A DNA stretch of 64,000 nucleotides from Pterobdella sp. o SKG-2022 (lineage: Eukaryota; Annelida; Clitellata; Hirudinida; Piscicolidae): assembly GCA_964035795.1 (NCBI GenBank), contig OZ038322.1:18516674-18580673 (forward strand), written 5' to 3'. A program made the translations under genes and the position numbers. Shown in pieces: positions 24,640-37,216 of this stretch. Below the pieces are notes generated by a model. The model did not search any database and had not been told where the DNA came from. It was given only the letters and a program-made list of their open reading frames with translations. Within the stretch, counting starts at the first letter, position 1, and each line of letters opens with the position of its first letter.

Positions 24640-27600
24640 AAAATAAGAAATGTCTTAAATTTAAAAAAAGAATGCTTTGAAACTATTTTAAATATGCATA
24701 TCTACTTTTTGGCAGCTTTTATAAGTTTTAGAAAATAGATAAATTGCAATTTATATAAAAATATGAGTAGTTATACTCGAGAAATGTAGCTAATACATTT
24801 AATAAGTTGAACTTTATCACATGATAGTTACTAATCGAATTAATTTTTATGCATAGCTACCGCATAGATACTTATATTTAAGAAATTGTCATCAGGTGAG
24901 TTCAAGTGTTGGGAAAACTTCCTTATTTGAACAAAATCACATTTTTACGCGTTTTAGAACATGGTGGAAAATTATGAAACTATATTTATATAATTTATAG
25001 TAATATATTTAAGTTCATTTATTAAAAAAACCTAAGTAAATTACGAAGCAAATATTCGAAATTAATGAATGGACCTGGTTGAGTTGAATGTTTTGAAAAA
25101 TTAAAAAACTTTTACTGGTCACTAAAACTATGACTAAATAAACTTTATGATTTTACACTAGCCACAATCAAACGGGTATATTTAGGAACACAAACAATAC
25201 TTCATTTTATTCTAATGCTCTACCAAAAGAGCCTACAATATTTCCATTAGTGCATAAAAAAGAAATTTTTTTTAATGTCACGGGCCAGTTTGGTGATAGT
25301 GTCCCAATGCTTTTATTTCTGTTTTTACTGTCTAACACCATGCCGTTTTTGAGTGACTTCGCTTTCTGCGGTGTCTGTTATGTCTACCTTTTTTTCGGTA
25401 AATAGCTAATTTTTTACTAGGACTTTCATTATAATGGTAACCATATCTTTTTGGTGACAATGGGCCAAACAAATACATTTATTTTGAATGATTTCGAGTT
25501 TACAAGATTGGAAAGCACCAACTTCAAAAGTTTGATATACAAATTTTTGCCTCAGCACAAATTTTTTTTCTATAACCTATAAAAACAAAACAAGCCTTTT
25601 TCCTATGTTTCTACAACCTAAACTTTGGATTTTGCTGTTTTTTTAGATAAATAAAACAACCAAATATGTTTTCTACTATGCTTTAGATTTGAAATATGAT
25701 TAGATAGTTTTTTAAGTTTGGGTTTTTCAAATTTCGATTTATTAAGTCAATTTCTGCTGGTAAGCTAAAAGATACTTAGCCATTATTGATCGCATCTTAT
25801 CAACTACAAGATCGCTGATTATAGGAATTTCAGGGTTGTTCGAAAAAATATGCATTATGGTTGAAAAAAAAGAAGTGATGAAATTAAAGTGAAAATAAGT
25901 GGGAATGTCATAGTACTTGAAAAAAAATTTGCAGATAAGGATAATGAAAAGCTGATGGTGAGAAAAGGTTTAATACCTACAAACGTAAGGGCTCCGAAGT
26001 AAAAGATAAAAAAACGTGAAAATTGATCGAAAAACAGTTTGAGATCTGTTATTTTTTAAAATATCAAACATTGTAAGAACATTTTTATTTATGTATGTAC
26101 AACTATAAGACTAAAACACTGTAATAAAATGGTGATATAAACTTATAGAGCTCAATATACAAACAAGTGAGAGGCAATCTACAGAGGTCATATTATCCGT
26201 TAAAACTCTTCATAAAACACCTTGAAGCTGATATGCTGGTGATTTTCAGAGTTTCAATGCCAACCATAAAAGACGAAGAATCTATTACAGTGTTATTACA
26301 GTTTGAGAATAGTGACACAAACGTTAGTGGCGTTACTCTTCTCCAACTACTTACAAAGTAATCTCACATTAACCAACACATCCATTAAACAAAGATTCTG
26401 TCATAGAACAACGTAGACATCTCAATAGACAATAAGTTATGATATTGGGTAACCAAGAGCAAATACAAAAATCAAATAGACTATATACTTGTAAAGTGTG
26501 ATTTCAAGCAGTTTATCACAGATTCCAGATAAGATGGTGGATGCAAAACAAACACAAAAACGTGAAAGCGTCCTCAACCATCGCATGGAATTAAATTGAT
26601 TAAAACAAGAACCAAATAAAAACACTAACATAAAAACTCAGTCAATTAAATTTTCAACACAACTTAACAGACAACGGAAAATGAAACATAATGAAAATTG
26701 CAAATAATCTAGAACAAAAAACTTTAAGAATCATAACTTGAACTAAAAATAATTGTAGGCATTAAATTATGTGAACTTAAAAATTAAAACAAAAACATAC
26801 AATAGAAAAAATTCACAAAGTAGAACAAAGAAACTTGAAATTGAACAATTTAAATACTAACACGCTATGAGACAACTTCAAAAACAAACAAAAAAATATA
26901 CATAAGTGTTGATGGAAAAAAAATTGACAGTTCATCTAAAGAAAAAATATAAACAGATTAAAATATAATTTCAAAAAATGCTAACACCAGGAAACAGAAT
27001 GATTGAAAAAAAAACACTCCTTGTTGCCTGTCCACCCCTTCACTTTGAAAAAAATGTTGCATGTAGATTGAGAAACAGCACGAGTTAGGAAACATTGACA
27101 ATGGAGCTATAAAATATTTTGCGAGCGAGATACGCATGTATTTTTGAAAACGGCAACAAAAGAACTACCAATAATGGTTAAAATAAACTAATAAGAAAAA
27201 AAGTCCTCTTGAGAATTGCAACCATTTTGCTGTTTTTTGTATTGGGAAAACTTCTGCCACATGCCTCATTAAACGAGTAAAAACTTAAAAAAATAATCCC
27301 ATCGTAGCACGATAATATAGTAAACAAAAAATTAAACCACTGTACTTAACCGAATATTAAAATATAACCAAAATAACTACCTAATTTAGATGAATTTATC
27401 ATTCATAACCTTTCAACACACGAATGGAAAGCTTGCAAAATTCTCGACAACTTTACCTACACCGACAACAAAGAGTAAAATATTGAAAATTATACAACAA
27501 AAAACCAAAAAAGAAGCATAAAAGAAACGCTGAAAGCGTATTTCAATACAACAAGCTGTAAATCTACATGAACTCAGAAGGATAAACGAACACATCCAAA

Positions 27601-28011
27601 AGTAATTTGTTAACACAATTATTAAACACACGCTGGCCCAAAACAGCCCCTACACAAACCTCTACAACATAACGAAACTTAGACCAATGAAACTTGAACT
27701 GGCTAGGGTATTTGCTTAAAATCCCAGAAAAAACTATTGGAAAACAAAATTTAACCTTTCACCTAAAAATGAAACATTTAGAATCAATAGAATCACTTAT
27801 ATTTACAGAAATAGAGTGGCAGAAAGAAATAGAAAAAAACGTTTAAATAGACGGAGTCTATAAAAATATCAGAAACTGAAAAATACCGTCAATATACAAG
27901 TATAAAATCAAAAAAGAATGTATTTAATAGAATATAAAAGCATATGGGAAATTCACTATGGAGAAGAAATGAACATTTGCTTGGATTTGCAGTATTATTG
28001 AACTCTTAGTG
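24640..28011. other. Intergenic, A+T-rich, no gene seen
   Basis: About 3.4 kb between two minus-strand genes. From about 26.0 to 27.95 kb the plus strand is markedly A-rich and poor in G. Short peptide-like stretches there are broken by stops and match no family I know. No RNA gene or mobile-element ends were recognised. Confidence 0.45.
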
Positions 28012-28017
28012 TTTATT
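28012..28017 (-). promoter_or_regulatory. Candidate mannosidase polyadenylation signal
   Basis: AATAAA on the minus strand, about 307 bp past the stop codon at 28324. Position is reasonable; chance occurrence cannot be excluded. Confidence 0.3.
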
Positions 28018-28323
28018 TTAGGGTGATTCATTTCTAAACTAAACTAGTTTGGTCATGACTTCATTGTAAAAATGCGGCAATGATGAATTGAACAACTATT
28101 GTGTAACATAAAATGACAAAAAAGTTAATTCTAATGGAAAAACTTTCAATTCAGTGAATAATTGGATAGCTTTCGAACTGAAAACTTGAAATTTAATTAA
28201 ATATATGATAGGTTAATAACATGCATATTTACAAGATAAATTGAAAGTTCCAATTCTATATACAACTAAAAGCTTGAAAAGTGAGAAAAACAAAAAAAAA
28301 TAAATCGCCGGTAACAATGTTGC

Positions 28324-31300
28324 TTATGACTGATAAACAGGCAGAGGATGAGCTTCAGTGTTGAAAACCCACTTATCCAAAGGAAAAGGATCTGAACCCT
28401 CTTCAAACATCAGGAACAAATACTTTAGAGTCTCAGCCAAGTAGAACGTTTCCATTTTATCACTGTATTCTAAATCTTCCTTTCTCTTAGCATCTACATT
28501 TTTCACACCCGCATACCCTTCATCGAGCCGTGTATACGTTTCGAATGCTTCGAATATTTGCCAGGCCCAATCACGGTATTTCTCATCTTTCGTGGCCTGG
28601 TACATGTAATAAAGGCTCTCTACAGTCTCAGGTCGATGTATATTGTAAAATTGAGTCATCTGAAAAATAAAGATTTAAAAATTATCACAAAAAATTGAGA
28701 TGCAAAAAGACTTATATCAAGTTGCAAAAATACCTACATCAACCGTGAACTTGGGTTCTTTTAGATTGTTTGGCTTTTTTAGGGGGTCGAACCTCACTGA
28801 TTCAGGCGACAGACCAGTGTTCATTTGATGGTACATCTCATAACAAGTTTCTGTCAATTCTGCTGCAGTCTGAAAAATTGGTTTGAATCTTTTTGCAATA
28901 GAATTTTATAGATTGTGTCAAAAAAAGATTATTTAAAGCTAAAATGTAATACTAATACTGAAATATCATATTTTTTTATATGAACAGAGTTTGATGTTAG
29001 CCAAACTAATATTAAAAAGAAGGTGTTTGTTTTAGACTTATAGCGTAATAATGAATAATAAAACGAATAACTGAAAATTTACTGTAAGCAGCGGTTTATT
29101 CGAATCCTCAACATACGTGAGCCCATGTATATGTGCCAGAGCCAGCAGGCCAGGGTAGAAACAGGCCAGATGCTCCTATCAAATGATTCATTCAGTGTTT
29201 TTAAGCCATTTAATCAAATCGAGAAGAAGCTTGTTATGCAATCAATAAAAGATCGAATTATTGAATTATAAGAAAATAAATTTATATCAAGGTCTAAAAT
29301 CCATGATAATTATAAGAAATTTTTTTGAAAATTATTATTAAAATAATTTCATCTTGGAAATTTAAAAAAAACAATTTTTCACCATTTTATCTTCAAAACC
29401 CTCCTCGTAACTGGCCAGTGGAATGATACCAATGTAAGTGAGGTTGGCGTGTTCTGAATGTTTGATCAAACGCTTCAAAGCACCTTTGTGCGCTTGCAAA
29501 AACTCGTCCTTGAGCCTTTCAATGTCAGAAATGACAAAATCGAATTGAAAAATTTTAAACTGTTATAAGCATAAAAATTTATAACATAACAGTAATTGTA
29601 AATGTGAAATTTTTAAATGAGCACCAATCGAGGGTTTTGCCAGTTTGTAGCCATTGCTTTAAAAGATACTCATAAAAACTATCCGCCATTGCTCCAATAC
29701 TAATGGGCCCATCAGCCACATCACTAGCCCCGAATGGACTCAAATTGTAAGGTATCAATCCATCTATCTTGAGTTTTGGGTTTCTCATATGTGTATTTGT
29801 CTTAAAAGACATTTCCTGCGGCGTGATCAAATATTTTCGTTGGAAATTAAACTATGCAAATGTTTAGATAAGTTGAAAAAAATCGAATAATATTTGTAAC
29901 CAACGTGATTCAGGTTGAATCAAAGAAAATTTTCATTATTTTTTTTCAAAATTTAAAATTAATTTGAATTATAATTTCTTGAATACGGCAATTATAAGAA
30001 ACCAGCTCAATTTTAAAAACGATCACTTTTTCAATAAAGAAAACCATCAAAAAAAATTATTGCAAGTTTGATTCCAATGGTATTAGTACATCAAAACTTA
30101 AAAGATGTCTATTGATTACTAGTAAGTCATTTTGAGGTCATACAAATTAGACAATTATTATGAATGTATCTTTGTCCTTAGTAAAATTGTTAAGTTCTTC
30201 ACATAAAAAATTAGCCATTGAAATATTTTTTCAGAATATCGCTTAAAAAGTGACTAGCTTAAATCCAAAACAAGCATATTCAACAGAAATATAATCTATC
30301 TATACATCCATCGAATTAATCTGATACAAAAAATTAGCACATAAACTGACCTCATAGTAAGGGTCACCAGTGAGCCTGGAAAGATCCCTGAACTCAAGCT
30401 GGATAGACCCCACTTCAGCCAAGTTGGTTTGTGTGAATATGGGCTTTTTTTCAGATGTGATAATTTTATTGCACGGAATACCGTTTTGGCTATTTAAACA
30501 AGGCTTAAATGCCTCACCGAATTCTGTCTTGAAGGAATGTTTTAATTAATAGCATGAGAATATTTTTATTTGTAGAACGTTTAAAAATGGTGAATATTAG
30601 TTACTGCTTTATTGAGGAAAACTTGATCATTGGAAAGGTGGTACGCACTCAACAAACCACCTAAACAACGAATGACAACCTCAAAGAATTGCATTGAATA
30701 TACTTGTTGAGCTGATAGGGCGTTTTGAACCCATTCCTTGGCTACGGAAAATTCTGGAAAAGATTTGAGTTTAAATAATTTAAATTAATATATATTAAAT
30801 AAATATTCAAATAAAGTTTTAATAAGGATTTTTTCAAAATAAAATCATATTTGCAAACAAAATAAGCAATGTTTTTGGTAATTTGTTTGAAAACGCATTA
30901 ATGAAGTCCATATATAAACCTTCTTCAAGTCCCATTATGTACATCGTATCTAGAGAATCCACAATCGTCAAACCCACGCCCATCCACTGGTTTCCTGAAG
31001 GGGATAATGCTGACTTGATACATAAAAATAAAATAACTACACAGTTGGAGAGGTTATTGGTAATGTTTTGATTAATAATATCCGAGACTTTTTGGCTTGA
31101 TTTTCACCACTTATATAAATTAGTCAAACTCACTTAAAGCTACTTGAAATCTATATAAGTGAATTATCTTTATTGTGACTGGCGTTTTTCTATTGAAGTA
31201 TGTCTGTTATCCTAAGAAACAAGCATGATATATTGAAAATATCAAAAAGCTCAATATCTTAATGAATCCCACTGTGAACTGACATTTTGAAATGCCACCA

Positions 31301-31934
31301 ACATCATATTTCAATGATAGAATATGCTTGAATTTTTTATTGAGATATTTGTGAAAAAATTTAACATCTGCTTCAAAAATTTTTAATCAATAATAAACGT
31401 TAAACTTTCTTAGAGTATTTAAACTGTAATAAAGCTTTATGAACATGCAACTTAGCGTTTGAATAAAAGATATTGATTTGTATGTTACACTTATGACTTA
31501 AACATTCGTTCATCAAAACAAACCATTTATTATACATAATAAACTTTTCCAACGAACAAATGAAAAGTACTGAAAAAATAAAGATAACAAAATTTTCTCA
31601 AAAAAATCCTAAATAATTATTCTAAATAATGATATTAATGAAATAGTACCTAACTAATAAAAAAAATTGCCAATTAAAGGTATCTAGAATGAATTTGAAA
31701 AATGCATTAATCCATTAAAATTGCCTTCAGAAGAAATCAATAAACAGTAAAAAATAAGAGTTTTATAGCTTGGAGACAAGTCTGTTTGTGTTTCTAAGGC
31801 TATAAGCTCACATTTCAATTGGAAAGTATACATTATATGCTTTTGATACAAACACTGTACTTGGGAGTTTTAAATTGGAATAATAGAAAATTCTTTTTGG
31901 TCATACATAGTGTTGAAACTATTACTACTACTAT

Positions 31935-32026
<92 letters not shown>

Positions 32027-35000
32027 ATAATAATAATAATAACAATAATGATTGAAAGAAAAAACACTTAATTTGAGTTTAAAAAGAATTATTTGAAACT
32101 TGAAAGTTTTTACCCACTCCTTGAATAATTGTAAATTATAACAAACATGTATGATAAAAAAAGATTAACTTGTGATTGAGTAGTATTATCTTGAGGCCTT
32201 TAAAATTGAGTTACAAAAAACAACATAATTTATTTCCTCTATTAGTTGAGCTTATCAAATTATTGAAGTTTTCCCTATGAGAAACAAGCAACTTTTATAT
32301 CGCATGAACTTATTTCTAAAAGAGCTTATAAACAAAATCCTAACTTAATATAATGTTACACTTTGGTTAGCAACCGACATGTTCGACTGTTTGCGAAATT
32401 TGATTTTTATAAAGTTATTTTTTCTTCTTTCTGAACACGGCCTGTTTTTTATTTTTATCAAAATTATTTTAAAATTTTATTATAAAAACTTTAGCTTAAC
32501 TTTTTTCAAGTTTTCGAGATTTTTTTTCGTATAGTATATACGTTAGGGATATTTAAAAAAAACTGTAGTTTTTTATCTAATTAACTTATATTTATTTCGA
32601 AATACTTTTTACTTAAAAAAATGTCATACTCTAGAGATTTTTTGTTAAGCTTATTCCATAATACTAATCCTCCCTCGCGTCAAGTGAAATGCCGAGTTTT
32701 TTATTTAAAAATTAGGAGTAATATATATAATAGCAATAGGTTAAATAAAAATATCAATAACTACAGTAGGAGTTTTAAAAATAATTGCAGGTCCAGCCAG
32801 AAAAAAGAAGAAAAATCTGAAAAAGGGTGGTCGAAAGGAGGAGCATCCTTCAAGAAAAATTGCCACACAGTTAATGAAAGCCCTTTTTGAGTCGGATCTT
32901 TAAATTTTGGTTCGATAAGGGGGAAGGCTTCTGAAGTGGTGGAAACCACGTCGAGGAGGAGAGTCAATCTGTGTTGTTTACAAGAGACTCGTTGGAAGAC
33001 CAACCTTAAACTTATTGCAGGCAGAGTCTCTCGACATAAGTATTTTGGTTGTGGGAATGATGAGGGCACTTGTGGTGTAGGAATTCTACTGGCTGAGAAG
33101 TGGTGGGAGAAAGTGTTTGAAGTGATTAGAGCCTCAGATAGAATCATTCCCATTCGAATGGTGGTTGGATCAGTTTTGTTTGTTTTTGTGAGTGTTTAAG
33201 CCCCTCAAGCTAACCTTAGTGAGTATAAAAGATCAATTCTATTATGCGCTTCAATCCACCATAGTGGATCCACCGGCAGTTTCATCTTTGGAACAGCTAA
33301 TCATAAGTGGAGACTGGAATGGCCATATAGGATCACACTCTACTGCTTTTGAGAATGTGCATGGTGGACAGGTTTTGGGGAAAAGAAACAATGAAGGTGA
33401 AAGACTGCTGGAATTTGCTGTTGCCAATCAGCTGGTTGTTAGTAACTCCTGGTTCAAGAAGAAATTTGAAAATCTGGTTACATACCAGTCAAGAGAATGT
33501 AAAACCCAAATTGACTACATATTGTATAAGAGAAGTTTTAGAAAAATGATCTCTAATGTGAAAGTCATTGTTGGGGAGGAGTGTGCAACACAGCATAGAC
33601 TAGTGGTCGGTGACTTCAAGGTTTGCACTCATGCTCACCCCAAAAGAAGGTTTGTTCCTCGTACAAAAGTCTGGAAACTAAGAGACTTTGGAAATCAAGT
33701 TGAATTTTGTAATTTCTTCAATGCATCAATCCAAGGAAATGAAACTGGTAAAACTTTGGATGAGCGTTGGAAGTACCTGAAAAACAATTTGATTAACGCT
33801 ACAAAACTGGTTTGTGGAGTCTCTGTAAAACATATCTGGAAGAGGCAGACTTGGTGGTGGAATGACAAGGTGCAGCAAGCTGTGTCCCACAAACGTAAAT
33901 TTTTTCAAAGTATGGAAAGCAGAACGAAACAGAGATGCTATTCAGTGTGGAGGCTGCAAGCAATGGGTACACAAGAAATGCAGCAATAAAAGGCCTTATA
34001 ACTTCGGATCTTAACTTCCGATGCGCTCGTTGCCTTGGTACAGCACGGCCTGTTGATGGGAGATTAGCAAAGGAAGTGATGATTGGTAATGAAAAACTAG
34101 AAGTTGTCCCAGAGTTCTGCTATCTTGGGGATATGTTATCTGCAAGTGGTGGATGTGAGCTTGCTTCAATAAAACGTTGTAAGTGTGCCTGGGCTAAATT
34201 TCGCCATCTTCTTCCACTCCTTGCTAATCGTCATTTATCATTATTGACCAGAGGCCGTGTCTATTCAACCTGTGTCAGAAGAGCTATGTTACATGCTGCT
34301 GAAACATGGCCCGTAACAGTTTCCACATTGAACCGCCTTAGACGAAATGACCTTGCCATGATTCGCTGTATATGCAACATCAAAACGAATGATAACGTTT
34401 GCTCTCACTCACTCCTTTCAAAACTTGGCATTCGGGATGTTGAGGGAGTTTTTCGTACAAGCAGGATGAGGTGGTTTGGACATGTAGAGCGTAGCGTGGG
34501 TTGGATTTCTTAGGTGCGAAAGTTGGATTTAGATACTTGCAAGAAGCTTGGTAGGCCAAAAAAGACTTGGAATGAGCTCATATTGAATGATAAAAGAAAG
34601 CTAGACATGGTTTGTGCGGATCCACTCGATGGCTCTGAATGGAAAGGCCGACTTCAAGATAGAACTTTCAAAAGCCCAACCCTTGGTAAAGGAAAACGAG
34701 CTATAAAAAGAATTTGATTGATTGATGGGATTGACTAAAATCGACAAGTGATAGTGATTGTAAGTTGTAAGAAAATGTGACTTGAAAATGGTTTTGATAA
34801 GTGATATCTGTAGTTCAAACAAACAGTTGAAAAAGTAAACTTACCAATCAGGCTCAAAAATTAGGAAATATCGAAAAAACTTTCATTTAAATGAGTCAGA
34901 ATTATTTTATAGCTATAACTAATATTATTCAATGAAAATTAAATTTTTTCAAACTATCCTCAAAGTTTTAGAAAATAATTTCGAATAAGTTGATAAAAAC

Positions 35001-37216
35001 AAAGGCTTATAGTAAGCACACTCAAAATGATAAACTTTCAATTTTAAATAAAATCACGCCCTTTAACAAAAAATTAAAATTTTATGTTTTATTTTCTATG
35101 ACTGTAATAACATTTCATTGATTGGAACTAAAAAGAACCATGATATTTATAGGAGCAACATACCTCTCTTAGAAAGAGGCAGAAGCTCATCAAAACCCCA
35201 GGCATACTTCTTGTAACCCTTCCATGCATGCATGAATGCATCCACAACCCTCTTCTGCTTCTCATTTTTCGGCCCTTCAATTAAATATGGTTAAGTACAT
35301 AGTGATAATGATTTTGACTTATTCATTGGGGATATTTAAAAATTATTATGTACTATGATATTCAATATTTTTATTTTAGTCAAAATGAATAAGTAAAAAA
35401 TTATATCTAGTTTATATTAATGAAATGAGTATTAAAACCTTTGAATATTAGTTTAGTTTGTTTTACGTCCTGTAAACATAATAAAACAACTTTATATGAA
35501 AAAAATTATCATAAATTTGACATTATTATAAAAATTAATTAGACATAAAACATCATTAAATAATTTTACATCATCTGGTTTGAGAGGTTCAGTTTCTATT
35601 TTAGTTATTGGAACATTGAGGCTTTCTTCTGTTGGGTCAATAAATACTGAATAAAAAATAATGCAAAAAAAAAGTAATTCACTAAAATTTCTAGTTGAAA
35701 CAAGTTTTTTTTTTTTTTTTTACTCCGAGCACCCTAGTCTTGTTGGGTGCTCCTTATGTCCCTATCAAGACCATCAAGTGGTCGAGAAACTCAGCCGCTC
35801 TCGCGGGGTTGGTCCACAGACTCTAGAGACCCAGTGTGGTATTTATTTTGGGGCAGGTGAATAGGTGAGGGGTGTTGTGAATGTGTGTTTGGCACAGTGG
35901 GCATGAAGGTGAGGGATGAGATGAGGGTAAAATTTTGTTGAGGTATGAGAGGATGAAAGGTGATTTGTTTGATCTGAGTTGGGCAAGAGTGCGGTGAGTG
36001 TGGTGGTCTATGGTGGTTTCTGATTTATGAATGGGTGGGGGTTGCTTGTTGAGGATTTTGTTGTGGGTGGATGATATGTAGTCGTGTACTATTTTTGTGT
36101 GTATGGTTTTCATGTTGTTTTTTATTTGTGTGTGAGAGGTGGTCTGGGTGGAAGAGGAGGGTATGTTTAGGGTGTAGTTGATGTTGTTGTTGAATGTGGA
36201 TTGTTTTTTGTATCTGGGGTGGGCTTTTTGTGTGGTGAGTGGGTGTAGGGGATGAGTGGGGTGGGAGGCTTTTAGTGTGAGTTGTGATGAGTGAAGTTTG
36301 AGATGGTTTTGGAGTGGGAGGATTTTGGTTTTTGAGTGGAGATGTTGGGTGTTGGTGTCTAGAGTGCAGCCAGTGATTGTTCTCAAGGCTGTGTTTTGGA
36401 TTTTTTGGAGTTTGTTGAGAGAGGTGGATGAGATGATGGGCAACCAGATGGTGTTGGCGTATTCGATGATGGGAAGGAGTAATGTTTTGTATGTGGTGAT
36501 GAGTGTTTCTTTGCTTTTTCCCCAGTGTGTTGATGTGAGGAGTTTTAGAAGATTGAGTGTTTTTTTTGCTTTAGTGATGGTGTTGTCTGTGTGGGTGGAG
36601 TATTTTAGTTTGGGGTCAAAAGTTAAGCCAAGGATGGTAGGGTTGGAGGTAGTGGGGATGGGAAAGTGGTTGAAACAAGTCTTAATTTTTTAGTTGTATA
36701 TGAATGTTGAAAATACCTTTTTTCTTTTTTGCCATGCTCTCTTTCACATTTTTAATGAATACATTAACACCATTGGAATTTGAATTCCCTTTATATATCT
36801 GTTAAAATGTCCAGTTAATGAAAAATATTGAATTTTTGAAATGAAGTAGAGGATTGCTTCTAAAAAGATTTGAAAAATCTTGAAACCATTACAATACATT
36901 CATAAATTTTATTTTTGTCCCATAAACTTCAAGAAGGCCACATAATTGTTATATAAAAAAGACATTTACCTCATCTGTTAGTATGTTATCAGATATTTTG
37001 GCCGGATGTAAGTTATTGATGAAAAATGGTTGTTTATTGAAGTAATCTACATTCGAGGGGTTTTTTGGAAAAAAAAATATTATTATTACTAGCAACCAAA
37101 AAACGGTGGTTATGAAAATTATGAGCCTTTTCTTTCCAAACTGTGAAATAAACGTCATCAAATTTATTTATAAACATAATTACATCAAAAATACATCTCA
37201 CCTTTCCTAAGAACAT
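28324..37216 (-). CDS. MAN1B1: ER mannosyl-oligosaccharide 1,2-alpha-mannosidase (GH47)
   Basis: A class I alpha-mannosidase that trims Man9 to Man8 on N-glycans in the ER/early Golgi and marks misfolded glycoproteins for degradation. Exons: 37202-37216, 36970-37140, 36717-36798, 35570-35646, 35164-35274, 30920-30994, 30605-30753, 30351-30527, 29625-29815, 29383-29515, 29083-29175, 28738-28869, 28324-28659; about 580 residues. The start MFLGKFGKKRL is followed by a hydrophobic anchor (type II membrane protein) and a linker. Catalytic-domain landmarks are intact: [55 protein letters not shown] and ETCYEM (the expected disulphide pair), [10 protein letters not shown], and the Ca2+-binding NTEAHPLP near the end. 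The block SIQLEFR(D/E)LSRLTGD is closer to MAN1B1 than to Golgi MAN1A. The junction between 35570-35646 and 35164-35274 is out of phase by one base, so a micro-exon or another donor is needed. The 4.2-kb intron 30995-35163 holds repeats only. Confidence 0.93.
31921..32050 (+). repeat. (ACT)n/(TAA)n trinucleotide microsatellite
   Basis: An uninterrupted ACT array of roughly 30 units, followed by a few TAA units, inside the large mannosidase intron. The homopolymer open frames across it are artefacts. Confidence 0.95.
32860..34728 (+). mobile_element. RTE/CFDP2-like LINE, internally deleted and decayed
   Basis: Lies antisense in the 4.2-kb mannosidase intron. An APE-type endonuclease domain runs from about 32900 to 33700 ([47 protein letters not shown]). 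It has an in-frame stop at about 33196 (S-V-stop-APQ) and a frameshift near 33215. Sequence after the endonuclease joins near 33930 directly to the region after reverse transcriptase: a C-x2-C...H...C motif ([12 protein letters not shown]), a frameshift near 33990, then [31 protein letters not shown] and [10 protein letters not shown]. The whole RT core with its catalytic Asp pair is missing. The 3' end is KRAIKRI, a stop and ATTGATTGATT-type repeats. It cannot move by itself. Confidence 0.85.
35694..35705. repeat. Target-site duplication flanking the jockey-like insertion
   Basis: GTTGAAACAAGT occurs here and again at 36669-36680, immediately outside the two ends of the LINE fragment. One copy remains when the element is subtracted, giving the pre-insertion intron sequence. 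Confidence 0.9.
35705..36668 (-). mobile_element. Jockey-like LINE, 5'-truncated, poly(A)-tailed, young
   Basis: Minus-strand insertion in a mannosidase intron. About 280 codons are open from near 36667 to the stop at 35823: the region after the RT active site ([48 protein letters not shown]) and the terminal zinc-finger-like [18 protein letters not shown]. An approximately 100-bp G+C-richer 3' UTR follows and ends in a 17-base poly(A), seen as T on the plus strand at 35705-35721. There is no stop or frameshift in the remaining coding part, and the target-site duplication is perfect, so the insertion is recent. Endonuclease and catalytic RT motifs are absent through 5' truncation. Confidence 0.88.

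Noticed and set aside
25260..25420. Hydrophobic frame that might be an exon
   Set aside because: No acceptor/donor pair, no family match and no partner exons nearby.
31819..32067. Frames of poly-Thr, poly-Val or poly-Ser
   Set aside because: Simple consequence of the ACT/TAA microsatellite.
33935..34000. Start of a separate protein reading [15 protein letters not shown]
   Set aside because: It is a shadow frame. The other frame encodes the conserved zinc motif [12 protein letters not shown] of the LINE, which then shifts frame.
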